Assembly: GCF_018141445.1 (NCBI RefSeq) | Contig: NZ_CP058649.1 | Coordinates: forward strand, 2,437,001 to 2,501,000 | Direction of reading: 5' to 3' | Source of the DNA: Vallitalea pronyensis | GTDB lineage: Bacteria; Bacillota; Clostridia; Lachnospirales; Vallitaleaceae | DNA: 64,000 nt | Notes under the pieces: generated by a model | Told to the model about the DNA's origin: nothing | The model's input: only the letters and a program-made list of their open reading frames with translations | Database searches by the model: none | Program-made: the position numbers and the translations under genes | Part shown: one piece after another, positions 28,280 through 36,113 of the stretch | How the letters are laid out: each line of letters starts with the position of its first letter | Numbering within the stretch: position 1 is the stretch's first letter

Positions 28280-29236
28280 ATGAGTGAACGCATTGTACCC
28301 ATAGATTTTCCAACAGTTAATGATGCTGTAGCAGCATGTGAACAAGGGGATACAGTTACCCTATTGCCAGGAACCTATAATGAGGATAGGACAGTTGTTA
28401 TTAATAAACCTCTCATTACCATACAAGGGAAAGGAGAGGACGTCATTGTAGGGAAAAGTTTCACAGGAGGACGTGTGCTTTTTGACGTGTTAAGTGACCA
28501 TGTAACCCTTAGAAATCTTATGGTGAAAGATTGGGATAAAGGTACAGCCTTCAAAGTATCTGGACATCATGTAACCATCAATGGTTGCCAATGCATGCGT
28601 AACAAAATAGTCATAACAGGCAGTAACTGTAAGTTGATTGGTAATGCTTTATCAGAGGCTGAGATATTTTTGAGTGGCAATGGGCATGTTATTAGAGGGA
28701 ATCAGTTAAAACAAGGGAAAGATATAGCCATTGTCAATAATTATAGACCACTTACCAACACCATGATTGAAGATAATTTTATTAAATGTATGGATGATTA
28801 TAGTTGGCAAAATTGGCGATACGGCATATGGATTGGTCATCCCATGTCAAAACATATTATGATGCGATGCAATAACATAACGGCTTTTACGGGTATTTAT
28901 ATGATGGGCACCTACCTTAACCTGGAGAAAAATGTATTAGCAAACTGTAATCTGGTGGGTATACAAATAGGAAGTGAACACAACACATTGCGCGAGAATG
29001 CCATAACAGGCGGCTTGAACGGTATTGTCATCATGAAAGGACAAAATACCTTAGAAAAAAATATTATTGGTCATTGTGAAGATGCAGGGCTCACCTTAGT
29101 AGCTGATGGTAACGTTATCGAGCATAATTTGATCAACAGCTGCACAGTGGGTATTCGCGATGTAGGACAAGATAATATCATTAAAAGTAATCATTATTTT
29201 GATAATGGTAAAGAGCTTATGGGTACATACGAATAG
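28280..29236 (+). CDS. Right-handed parallel beta-helix protein, paralogue of the preceding gene
   Basis: This 318-residue protein has the same design as its neighbour. It opens with ERIVPIDFPTVNDAVAACEQ and GDTVTLLPGTYNEDRTVVIN, a classical start of a pectate-lyase-like helix, then repeats such as GKGEDVIVGKSF, DHVTLRNLMVKDWDKG and EHNTLRENAITGGLNGI. The shared NYRPLTNTMIEDNFIKCMD and SQ-type segments with the first protein indicate duplication. No signal peptide and no lyase active site are visible. A GGAGGGAGTG ribosome site overlaps the end of the upstream gene, so the two are translated together. Confidence 0.82.
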   Translation: MSERIVPIDFPTVNDAVAACEQGDTVTLLPGTYNEDRTVVINKPLITIQGKGEDVIVGKSFTGGRVLFDVLSDHVTLRNLMVKDWDKGTAFKVSGHHVTINGCQCMRNKIVITGSNCKLIGNALSEAEIFLSGNGHVIRGNQLKQGKDIAIVNNYRPLTNTMIEDNFIKCMDDYSWQNWRYGIWIGHPMSKHIMMRCNNITAFTGIYMMGTYLNLEKNVLANCNLVGIQIGSEHNTLRENAITGGLNGIVIMKGQNTLEKNIIGHCEDAGLTLVADGNVIEHNLINSCTVGIRDVGQDNIIKSNHYFDNGKELMGTYE

Positions 29237-29296
29237 GGGGTTATCACTTATTCATTCTGTAAGCATATAATATATCAAAAAGTAGAGGGATAATAT

Positions 29297-29803
29297 ATGT
29301 TGAATCCATATCGACCCTATCCTGAACCAAGGCCACAGCCAGACCCTTATCATGACCCCAGACAAAGCGTTTATTCAAAATCCTATAGAGAGACAAGGCC
29401 GCAACAAGCTAATACTCGTTTACATGGTGAAGAAGTGGAACAGTGGAGTCCTAGGGTGGCTTATGTTGGGGGTGACAGGGTACTGTACAGAGGGAAAACG
29501 TATCAAGCAAAATGGTGGACCCAGGGGGATCGACCAGATAAATCCGTAAGCAACCCATGGGAAACACCATGGAAATTAATCCTTGGAGCACCTACTGAAC
29601 CGTCTAATGGTGTAACACCACCAACACCAGTTAGCCCAGATAGAGAATATAACACATGGCGTCCCACAGATATTTATGTTGCAGGCGATCGGGTGATGTA
29701 TAATGGTAAGCTATATGAAGCTAAGTGGTGGACCAAAAATTTTGAACCCAATAAAAAGGTTTCTAAATCATGGGAAACCCCATGGAAGGAAATCGTTGGT
29801 TAA
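29297..29803 (+). CDS. Protein with two chitin-binding (CBM5/12-like) domains, no signal peptide
   Basis: The 168-residue protein starts with a proline- and arginine-rich segment (residues 1-45) and then carries two copies of a short carbohydrate-binding module. Copy 1 runs from WSPRVAYVGGDRVLYRGK to ETPWKLI, copy 2 from WRPTDIYVAGDRVMYNGK to ETPWKEI, both with the KWWT aromatic platform of ChtBD3/CBM5/12. No enzyme domain or signal peptide is present, which is odd for a module that is normally secreted. It closes a cluster with two beta-helix proteins that also lack signals. A structural role, perhaps in the spore coat, is a guess. Confidence 0.85.
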   Translation: MLNPYRPYPEPRPQPDPYHDPRQSVYSKSYRETRPQQANTRLHGEEVEQWSPRVAYVGGDRVLYRGKTYQAKWWTQGDRPDKSVSNPWETPWKLILGAPTEPSNGVTPPTPVSPDREYNTWRPTDIYVAGDRVMYNGKLYEAKWWTKNFEPNKKVSKSWETPWKEIVG

Positions 29804-29823
29804 TGGGTATAAAATAATGAAAC

Positions 29824-29865
29824 AAGGGGCTGCCTGATAAAAAGACATCCCCTTTATTTATCTTA
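29824..29865. terminator. Terminator between convergent genes, related to the 11892 element
   Basis: AAGGGG at 29824 pairs with CCCCTTT ending near 29855, with T-rich sequence after it. The left side GGGGCTGCCTGATAAAAAG (29826-29844) matches the start of the element at 11892 in 17 of 19 positions. Confidence 0.65.
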
Positions 29866-29877
29866 TAAGAAAGTTCT
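29857..29877 (-). repeat. 21-bp fragment of the 121-bp structured repeat
   Basis: This 21-base stretch equals the reverse complement of the 3' end of copy A (655-675) except for one base. It sits two bases before the stop codon of the hydrogenase gene. It may be a decayed copy. Confidence 0.55.
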
Positions 29878-29878
29878 A

Positions 29879-31348
29879 TCATGTATTCCATGTCCGGTCC
29901 AAATCCAATGCATCGATATTTAGAATGCGGATAGCATCATTAACAGTGGTTTCTATGGCAAGCTTACCGTATTTATCCACTTCATTCTTATCTTTTGGAC
30001 CATGGGATAATGACGTTGGACCACAGATACAACCACCTTTGCAAGCCATACCTTCTATAAAGTTTCCCTTTAATCGATTAAATGCAGCCATTTTTAATGC
30101 TTTGGTACATGCATCAAGTCCATCACATACGGCGGGTTGTAGGTCCACATCCAGTTGATTGGCAGTTACCACATGCTGAATGGCGTCTGTCACACCACCT
30201 GAACGTGCAAAGATTCTTCCAAAGTAAGAGGCGTTATCAAGGACCCCTTCTTGACAATCTTCTACTTGTATATCATGAGCATCTAAGAGGGCTTGTAACT
30301 CTTCAAAAGTGAGAACATAATCCACTTCACCTACAAGATCCGGTTCATTCATCTCTGCTTTTTTAGCTGTGCAAGGCCCAATGAATACTGTTTTGGCAGA
30401 GGGTTCTATATGCTTAATAAGCTTAGAAGTAGCCATCATGGGTGAAACAGCTGTAGAGATGTGGTTCGCTAAATGTGGAAAATGTTTTTTTATGTATGTC
30501 ACAAATGCAGGGCAGCAGGAAGTGGTCATCCATTCTTTTTCAGCAAGCTCGTGGGCTACTTGTTGAGCTTCGTAATAGGCAATAATATCAGCACCTAAGG
30601 CAACTTCAACCACATGATGAAATCCTAGCTTTTTAATACCTGTCATGACCTGCTCAATTTTTGCGTAGGAAAACTGACTGGATATAGCAGGGGCAATCAT
30701 GGCATAGACTTTGTATTTGCTATTTTCTTCGCTGTTCTTAATGAGCTTGATGACATCAACAATGGAAGATTTATCCATAATAGCACCAAAGGGGCATTGA
30801 TAGACACAAGCACCACATTGAATGCAATCATCCTCATTAATCGATGCTTTTTTTGTCTCAGGGTCAATGGAAATAGCGTCCGCACCGCATGCCTTCACAC
30901 ATGGCCGCTGAATTTCGATGATGGCATTATAGGGACAGACATGGGTACATTTTCCACATTCTTTACATGTGTTAATATCAATATGAGCTTTATGTCCAGA
31001 AAAATCAATGGCGCCAAATGGACAAACATCCATACATTTATGAGCTAGACAGCCTCGACAGGCTTCAGTAACGGAATACTTCTGCACGGGACATTCGTCA
31101 CAAGCAATATCAATCACTTGAATGATATTTGAATGATTTGGGTTGCCTCCTAAAGCCAGTTTAATTCTTTCTGTAATAATGGCTCTTTCTTTATAAATAC
31201 AACAACGTGTTTCAGCTTTTGGACCGGGTATAATGTGACTGCCAATGTTCAGTATGTCTTTTTCAAGGGTCCCATTCAAAGTCGAAGCGGCAACTTCTCT
31301 TAGAACTTTATATTTTAAAAACTGAACGTTGTTTTCAAATTTTCGCAT
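29879..31348 (-). CDS. Monomeric [FeFe] hydrogenase (group B-like) with ferredoxin domains
   Basis: The 489-residue protein has four-cysteine ferredoxin motifs in the N-terminal half (CLAHKCMDVCPFGA, CKECGKCTHVCPYNA and CIQCGACVYQCPFGA) and a hydrogenase domain with the three H-cluster motifs TTSCCPAF (L1), GPCTAKKAE (L2) and EGMACKGGCICGP (L3). It should oxidise or make H2 with ferredoxin-like electron transfer in the cytoplasm. L1 has PAF where the classical group A enzymes have PGW, as in the group B type. The extra N-terminal part (residues 1-90) also carries cysteines (RCCIYKER and CDECPVQK). It is the last gene of a four-gene operon with a sensory-type homologue and a phosphatase. AAAGGAGG precedes the start. 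Confidence 0.9.
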   Translation of the reverse strand: MRKFENNVQFLKYKVLREVAASTLNGTLEKDILNIGSHIIPGPKAETRCCIYKERAIITERIKLALGGNPNHSNIIQVIDIACDECPVQKYSVTEACRGCLAHKCMDVCPFGAIDFSGHKAHIDINTCKECGKCTHVCPYNAIIEIQRPCVKACGADAISIDPETKKASINEDDCIQCGACVYQCPFGAIMDKSSIVDVIKLIKNSEENSKYKVYAMIAPAISSQFSYAKIEQVMTGIKKLGFHHVVEVALGADIIAYYEAQQVAHELAEKEWMTTSCCPAFVTYIKKHFPHLANHISTAVSPMMATSKLIKHIEPSAKTVFIGPCTAKKAEMNEPDLVGEVDYVLTFEELQALLDAHDIQVEDCQEGVLDNASYFGRIFARSGGVTDAIQHVVTANQLDVDLQPAVCDGLDACTKALKMAAFNRLKGNFIEGMACKGGCICGPTSLSHGPKDKNEVDKYGKLAIETTVNDAIRILNIDALDLDRTWNT

Positions 31349-31420
31349 ATGAATCCTCCTTTGATGACGTTACAATGAGTCATACATACCGATATCTATT
31401 GTAAAATATGTATGCACAAT

Positions 31421-32590
31421 TTATATATACGTAACGGTTACTTGTTTTCCTATATTTTCTAATTCAAGAACCAAGTCACCTACGATTTGCAATTTAATGT
31501 TCAGACTGGTTGGGAAATTTGGGTTTTGGTGGGCTGGGTTAACAGCTTTTCCAACCCAAAAATGTATATGTGTACATTCATTAATCAGCATATTAGCGAG
31601 TCTACTGGCACCATTGTTGGTGAGGAGATAATTGGTATTAGCCACAAAATCATCTTGAGCATATGTCTTAATAAATTCAAGGGTTTGTTTTAGGGTAAGG
31701 ACACCTTCCGTTACTAAATCAATGCCATCCATATAAGCCATAGGTGGTACTTCTTTAGACATGGTATCAATATCCACATAGATATCACGTTCAAGCTCAC
31801 GGGAAGCGATATTGGCTGTTGTACCACCACAGATGATTTTCTTACCCTCATTCTTGATCAGCTTGCGAATAATCCATGAATCCATATCCCGATCTTCAGG
31901 CGGTCCAGTAAACAAATCAATGGTTTCAATATGACGCACTTTGATGTTCATGATGGTGGTATCATCACCAGGGTGGTCATCGTATAGATTATTACAAACA
32001 CCGATGAAATGCCCACTTACGCTGCGGGATGTTTTCTCTACTTTCGATAAATCACGTAGATAATCGTTGATATTATCCCATTGCCAACCTAGATTTAATA
32101 GGGCACCAACACCAGCGTGGACGGCACCATCACTTATAACAGAAATATTATCCCCAACCTTTAACTTGAAGTGACTTTCTAATATGGTTTTTCCATTAAT
32201 ATCAATCTTTTGTTTATTAAGGGGTAAGTCTCTTCCGTTTCGGTAGATTAAAATAGGTGGATTATCATATTCAGCAATATACACTTTTCCTGTTTGATCA
32301 ATTTTAATCATGGTAAAAGTGGAGTAGGCTAACTTACGTACGCTACACTCAGGAAGTGTATTGACAATCGTATCCACCGTATCTTTAATACTAGCACCTT
32401 CCTTAAGCATGGTTGCAGCTATTTTGGCTGTAAGCGTTGCTAAGATATTGGCTTTTACACCACTTCCCAGACCATCTGACAGTACAGCAATCACACTATC
32501 ATTTGTACGTATAACCTCTACTTTATCGCCACATAATTGTTCACCAAACTTGTTGATGCTATGATGAAAAATATCAATAAAATGCTTCAC
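31421..32590 (-). CDS. SpoIIE-type PP2C protein phosphatase
   Basis: The 389-residue protein has a SpoIIE/PP2C phosphatase fold in the first 200 residues. AVLSDGLGSGVKANILATLT carries the metal-binding aspartate and glycine pair, and SVISDGAVHAGVG and HPGDDTTIMNIKV the later metal aspartates. The C-terminal 150 residues are specific to hydrogenase-linked members. It starts with GTG that overlaps the TGA of the preceding gene (GTGA), so it is coupled to the sensory hydrogenase. Such phosphatases are typical neighbours of group C [FeFe] hydrogenases and probably relay an H2 or redox signal by dephosphorylating a target. No partner serine kinase is seen in the window. Confidence 0.9.
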   Translation of the reverse strand: MKHFIDIFHHSINKFGEQLCGDKVEVIRTNDSVIAVLSDGLGSGVKANILATLTAKIAATMLKEGASIKDTVDTIVNTLPECSVRKLAYSTFTMIKIDQTGKVYIAEYDNPPILIYRNGRDLPLNKQKIDINGKTILESHFKLKVGDNISVISDGAVHAGVGALLNLGWQWDNINDYLRDLSKVEKTSRSVSGHFIGVCNNLYDDHPGDDTTIMNIKVRHIETIDLFTGPPEDRDMDSWIIRKLIKNEGKKIICGGTTANIASRELERDIYVDIDTMSKEVPPMAYMDGIDLVTEGVLTLKQTLEFIKTYAQDDFVANTNYLLTNNGASRLANMLINECTHIHFWVGKAVNPAHQNPNFPTSLNIKLQIVGDLVLELENIGKQVTVTYI

Positions 32591-34305
32591 TTAACAACAC
32601 CTTCTTCGCCTAACACAATTTGCTGTAATTTCATAAGGGTAATTTTGGTTTCTGCCGTTGTTTCACCTAGAAGGCTGGCTATTTCTTGAGCAACGCGCAT
32701 TTGCTTTTCAATAACTTTATCCGCTATTTCCAAGGTATTTTTCTTAAGGCTGATTAATTCTTCATTTTTCTTTTCTAAACTGGTCATATCGTATAGAATG
32801 GCCATGATCATATTTTGCTTGGGCAAAAACAGAATGGTTTCGTTGGTAATGAGATTATAATTTTTATAAATCACTTTTTTATTGTAGCTGTTTCGTTTGG
32901 TTTCTAATACATGTCTGTAGGATTGATCGTCAATAAAAGTCGACAGCGCTTTACCCTTTGAAGTAGATGCATGCAACAAAAATGCTTTTTCACATGCTGG
33001 ATTAGCATCGACAATGTTCAGGTGATCATCCAGTAAGAAGATGATATTGGGTGTATTCTCAAAAATAATGTGAGATAGTTTCTCTGCTTTACTGCGCATA
33101 TAAGGAATACACATCTCAGGCTGGGACATGCCTTCATAAACCGCTTGCGCTTTTTCAATACACGTGTTATAGCCACAAGCACCACAGTTAAGCTCATCTT
33201 GCTTATCCACTTTTCCCATGGATTTTAGAATGGCTAGAATCTCTTTTTGAGATGCTTGCTGTTTTTTGACGTGTTTATTCGTGAATGATCGATTATGCAA
33301 CAGAGGATTGGACATGGTGGTTTTAGATTTTTCAACGGTTACTTGATCCAAATGATCATCTATTTGCAGCTTACGTAACAGTACATTATCGGCGTTTTTG
33401 CTAACAGCAGGACCACCGACACAACCATCATCACATATGTTTGCTTCAATAAATAAACCCCTTACTTGATTCTTGCTAAGGGTTTCAAAAAGGGTTTTGC
33501 AGTCTTCAATACCTGTGACACTCATTGAACGAAAACCACTTGCATGGATGTTCTCTGCAATACCTTTTATGATGCCTCCTTCTAGAGGATATCTCTGCCC
33601 ATAGACTGATGCAACTGTATTGACCGGTGTCTCTTCCAATGCATTTAGATGAATGTGTTCTTCTTCTAACCAATGGTCTAACTCCTCAAAGGTTAAGACA
33701 GCATCCATATCACCTGTTTCCTGATAGCCAAAAGCTTCACATTTTTTGGATATACAAGGACCCAGAAATGTGACGAAAGAGGCGTTACCATATTTTTCTT
33801 TTAATACTGCGCTATGGGCTATCATAGGTGAAGCAATAGGTAAGAGGTATGGTAATAATTCAGGGTAGTATCGTTGTATCATCAGGTTAACAGATGGACA
33901 ACATGAGGTAATCATATGTTTCATATGGCTATGTTGATTCATATAGTCCTTATAGAGATCGCTCACAATCTCTGCCCCAACAGCTGTTTCCTCAACCTTA
34001 TGAAAGCCTAATTTATGTAAAGCTGTTATTAATTTACCAGGTGTTTTATAGATACCATTATAAGATGGTGCCATTGATACAATCATCTTTTTTCCTGACT
34101 TTATGGCTTCTTTAATCCGTGATAAATCACTTTTAATATTTCGGGCATTTTGTGGACAGACCACAAAACATTTACCACAGCCAATACAAGAATCTTCCAT
34201 AATCTTAGCCTGATCGTCAACAATACGAATAGCTTTTACATGACAATTGCGCACACATTTATAACAATTTCTACAGTTAGCAGGTGAAAAATCCATTATC
34301 CTCAT
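32587..34305 (-). CDS. Sensory [FeFe] hydrogenase (group C, HydS-like) with PAS domain
   Basis: The 572-residue protein has two ferredoxin motifs (CRNCYKCVRNCHVKA and CIGCGKCFVVCPQNA), a hydrogenase domain with ITSCCPSVN (L1), FLGPCISKKCE (L2) and EANICDDGCVGGP (L3), a four-cysteine [4Fe-4S] segment (CGACGYNTC, about residue 385) and a PAS domain (IIFENTPNIIFLLDDHLNIVD, about 415-520), ending in a coiled coil. This order is typical of group C hydrogenases that are thought to sense H2. In L3 the usual ACxGGC is replaced by ICDDGC. The start ATG has GAAGGAGG. It precedes and overlaps the phosphatase gene. Confidence 0.9.
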   Translation of the reverse strand: MRIMDFSPANCRNCYKCVRNCHVKAIRIVDDQAKIMEDSCIGCGKCFVVCPQNARNIKSDLSRIKEAIKSGKKMIVSMAPSYNGIYKTPGKLITALHKLGFHKVEETAVGAEIVSDLYKDYMNQHSHMKHMITSCCPSVNLMIQRYYPELLPYLLPIASPMIAHSAVLKEKYGNASFVTFLGPCISKKCEAFGYQETGDMDAVLTFEELDHWLEEEHIHLNALEETPVNTVASVYGQRYPLEGGIIKGIAENIHASGFRSMSVTGIEDCKTLFETLSKNQVRGLFIEANICDDGCVGGPAVSKNADNVLLRKLQIDDHLDQVTVEKSKTTMSNPLLHNRSFTNKHVKKQQASQKEILAILKSMGKVDKQDELNCGACGYNTCIEKAQAVYEGMSQPEMCIPYMRSKAEKLSHIIFENTPNIIFLLDDHLNIVDANPACEKAFLLHASTSKGKALSTFIDDQSYRHVLETKRNSYNKKVIYKNYNLITNETILFLPKQNMIMAILYDMTSLEKKNEELISLKKNTLEIADKVIEKQMRVAQEIASLLGETTAETKITLMKLQQIVLGEEGVVK

Positions 34306-34319
34306 GGTCCGACCTCCTT

Positions 34320-34568
34320 CTATGGGGTTAACCCAGCTAATACATGCTGGTGAAAGAAAGCTTCTGCATTATCTGGATTGACGGAATGTATGGTGTCGGC
34401 CAATTGAACCGATACAGCTTCTGTACAACGACCAAGGCAAAAAGCGCCTTTGATCTCAATTTGATCATCAAGTTTGTGAGATTTTACTAAATCTTGAAGC
34501 AGGGTGATGACAGAATAGGACCCTTTTAGATGACATGCACTACCTATGCACACATGAATTGTTAACAA
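34320..34568 (-). CDS. Thioredoxin-like [2Fe-2S] ferredoxin (NuoE-type) small protein
   Basis: The 82-residue protein has the thioredoxin-like [2Fe-2S] pattern CIGSACHLKGS and CLGRC, as in NuoE and the HydC/HndA subunits of hydrogenases. It probably delivers electrons to or from the two hydrogenase proteins downstream. I set the start at a TTG (34568), eight bases from AAGGAG; a GTG three codons upstream would touch the ribosome site. It leads the operon of four genes. A Rex-like palindrome straddles the start. Confidence 0.85.
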   Translation of the reverse strand: MLTIHVCIGSACHLKGSYSVITLLQDLVKSHKLDDQIEIKGAFCLGRCTEAVSVQLADTIHSVNPDNAEAFFHQHVLAGLTP

Positions 34569-34576
34569 ATTAACCA
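34559..34576. promoter_or_regulatory. Rex-like palindrome at the start of the hydrogenase operon
   Basis: TTGTTAA-CAAA-TTAACCA matches the clostridial Rex consensus TTGTTAA-N4-TTAACAA in 13 of 14 fixed positions. It overlaps the translation start of the first gene. It may be chance, but a second site with the same single mismatch lies at 34703. Confidence 0.5.
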
Positions 34577-34702
34577 CTCCTTATATGTATTTATTTAGTA
34601 GATTTTATCTTGGTAAGCCACAAATTATATAGCTATAGCCAATTAACGCTTCATGAACACTCATATTATATATTAACAAAAATAATAAAAAAGTCAATAA
34701 TT

Positions 34703-34720
34703 TTGTTAATAAATTAACGA
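34703..34720. promoter_or_regulatory. Rex-like operator upstream of the hydrogenase operon
   Basis: TTGTTAA-TAAA-TTAACGA matches the Rex consensus in 13 of 14 fixed positions. It lies 135 bp upstream of the operon start in the intergenic region, so control of the hydrogenase genes by NADH/NAD+ is plausible. Confidence 0.65.
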
Positions 34721-34758
34721 ATAAATTGAACTAAGTTATAGTAGGGAAGAAAAGTATC

Positions 34759-34809
34759 TTGACAAGCCAAAGAATATCCAATAAACTAATGAAAGTAATT
34801 ATCAATATC
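34759..34809 (+). promoter_or_regulatory. Promoter with Fur-like box of the iron transporter operon
   Basis: TTGACA (34759-34764) and TAAACT (34782-34787) are 17 bp apart. A 19-bp sequence at 34791-34809 matches the classical Fur box in 14 of 19 positions, right downstream of the -10 box, where it would block transcription when iron is plentiful. Confidence 0.7.
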
Positions 34810-34840
34810 AACAAAAAATGACTTTCAAAAGGAGAATGAC

Positions 34841-35986
34841 ATGAAAACGAACTCAATGATTAAGATGGTGAGCGTATTATTAGGACTTATTATGTTAGTA
34901 ACTGGTTGTAAAATAAATACAGAAGATAAATCTACTGGTCAAGATAAAGTGATAACGGATGATACAGCTATAGATGAAACCCAAAATGATGATGAAAAAG
35001 AGTCCGATAAAGAGCAAGAGAAAACAATAAAAGAACAAGTTGTTAATCTCTATACGGACCGTCATTATGATACAGATGAGGCATTATATAATAAGTTCAC
35101 AGAAGAAACAGGTATTCAGGTCAATATTGTAAAAGGAAAATCTGACGAACTTATAGAGCGTTTAGTTATGGAAGATGCAGACACGCATGCTGACTTACTC
35201 ATTACAGCAGATGCTGGGCGTCTACACAGAGCTAAGACAAAAGGTTTGTTACAAACTGTTGAGAATGATGCATTGTTAAAAAATGTACCAGTAAATCTTA
35301 GAGATAATGATAACCAGTGGTTTGCACTAACGGTTAGAGCAAGGGTTATTGTATATGCAAAAGACCGCATAGATCCAACTGAATTGTCTACATATGCTGA
35401 TTTAACTCAAGAAAAATGGGAGAATAGGATACTTGTCAGATCTTCTACCAACATCTATAATCAATCCTTACTTGCTTCTTTCATTGCTATTGGAGGAGAA
35501 GAGAAAGCTAAAGAGTGGGCAAAAGGTATTGTAGGTAATATGGCAAGAAAACCGCAAGGTAATGATAGGGCTCAAGCCACAGCCGTTGTAGCTGGTGAAG
35601 GTGATTTGGCTATTATGAACACCTATTACATTGGTAAAATGTTGAACTCTTCAGATGTGGAAGAAGTAAATGTGGCAGAGCAAGTGGGTATTTTTTTTCC
35701 TGACCAAGATGGTCAAGGTACCCATATTAATGTGAGTGGTATGGGACTTACAAAACATAGTAAACATAGCGAAAATGCTATTAAGCTTATGAAGTTTCTA
35801 ACAGGTGAGTTAGCGCAAGAGCAATATGCTAATGCCAATTATGAGTATCCTGTTAATGTGAATGTAGAGCCATCAGCATTATTAAAGTCTTGGGGAGATT
35901 TTAAGGCTCAAGATATTGACTTGTCCCTATTAGGTGAATACAATAGTAAAGCCACTCGGCTATTCAATGAAGTAGACTGGCAATAA
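34841..35986 (+). CDS. Ferric iron ABC transporter substrate-binding lipoprotein (FbpA/FutA type)
   Basis: The 381-residue lipoprotein has the lipobox MLVTGC, an acidic linker to about residue 65, and a periplasmic-binding-protein body that begins VVNLYTDRHYDTDEALYNKFTEE. This YTDRHY start is characteristic of FutA/FbpA iron-binding proteins, as are ADAGRLHRAKTKGLLQ and the late NANYEYPVN. It should bind Fe(III) outside the membrane and pass it to the permease. The Fur-like box upstream supports iron control. The operon continues with permease and ATPase genes. Confidence 0.93.
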   Translation: MKTNSMIKMVSVLLGLIMLVTGCKINTEDKSTGQDKVITDDTAIDETQNDDEKESDKEQEKTIKEQVVNLYTDRHYDTDEALYNKFTEETGIQVNIVKGKSDELIERLVMEDADTHADLLITADAGRLHRAKTKGLLQTVENDALLKNVPVNLRDNDNQWFALTVRARVIVYAKDRIDPTELSTYADLTQEKWENRILVRSSTNIYNQSLLASFIAIGGEEKAKEWAKGIVGNMARKPQGNDRAQATAVVAGEGDLAIMNTYYIGKMLNSSDVEEVNVAEQVGIFFPDQDGQGTHINVSGMGLTKHSKHSENAIKLMKFLTGELAQEQYANANYEYPVNVNVEPSALLKSWGDFKAQDIDLSLLGEYNSKATRLFNEVDWQ

Positions 35987-36014
35987 TTCATTTTATGATC
36001 TAATCATCGTAATA

Positions 36015-36095
36015 GGAGCTATCTTATCCGATATGCTAAAAGACATGTATTGTTAACGTTAGTATTCTAGGTATTTAGATGAGGTAGCTCTTATA
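36015..36095 (+). promoter_or_regulatory. Hairpin region between iron-binding protein and permease genes
   Basis: AGGAGCTATCTTATC (from 36014) can pair imperfectly with the region GATGAGGTAGCTCTT near 36078-36092. It may moderate read-through so that the permease is made in smaller amount. This is an inference. Confidence 0.35.
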
Positions 36096-36113
36096 TTTAT
36101 AAGGAGAGCTAAT

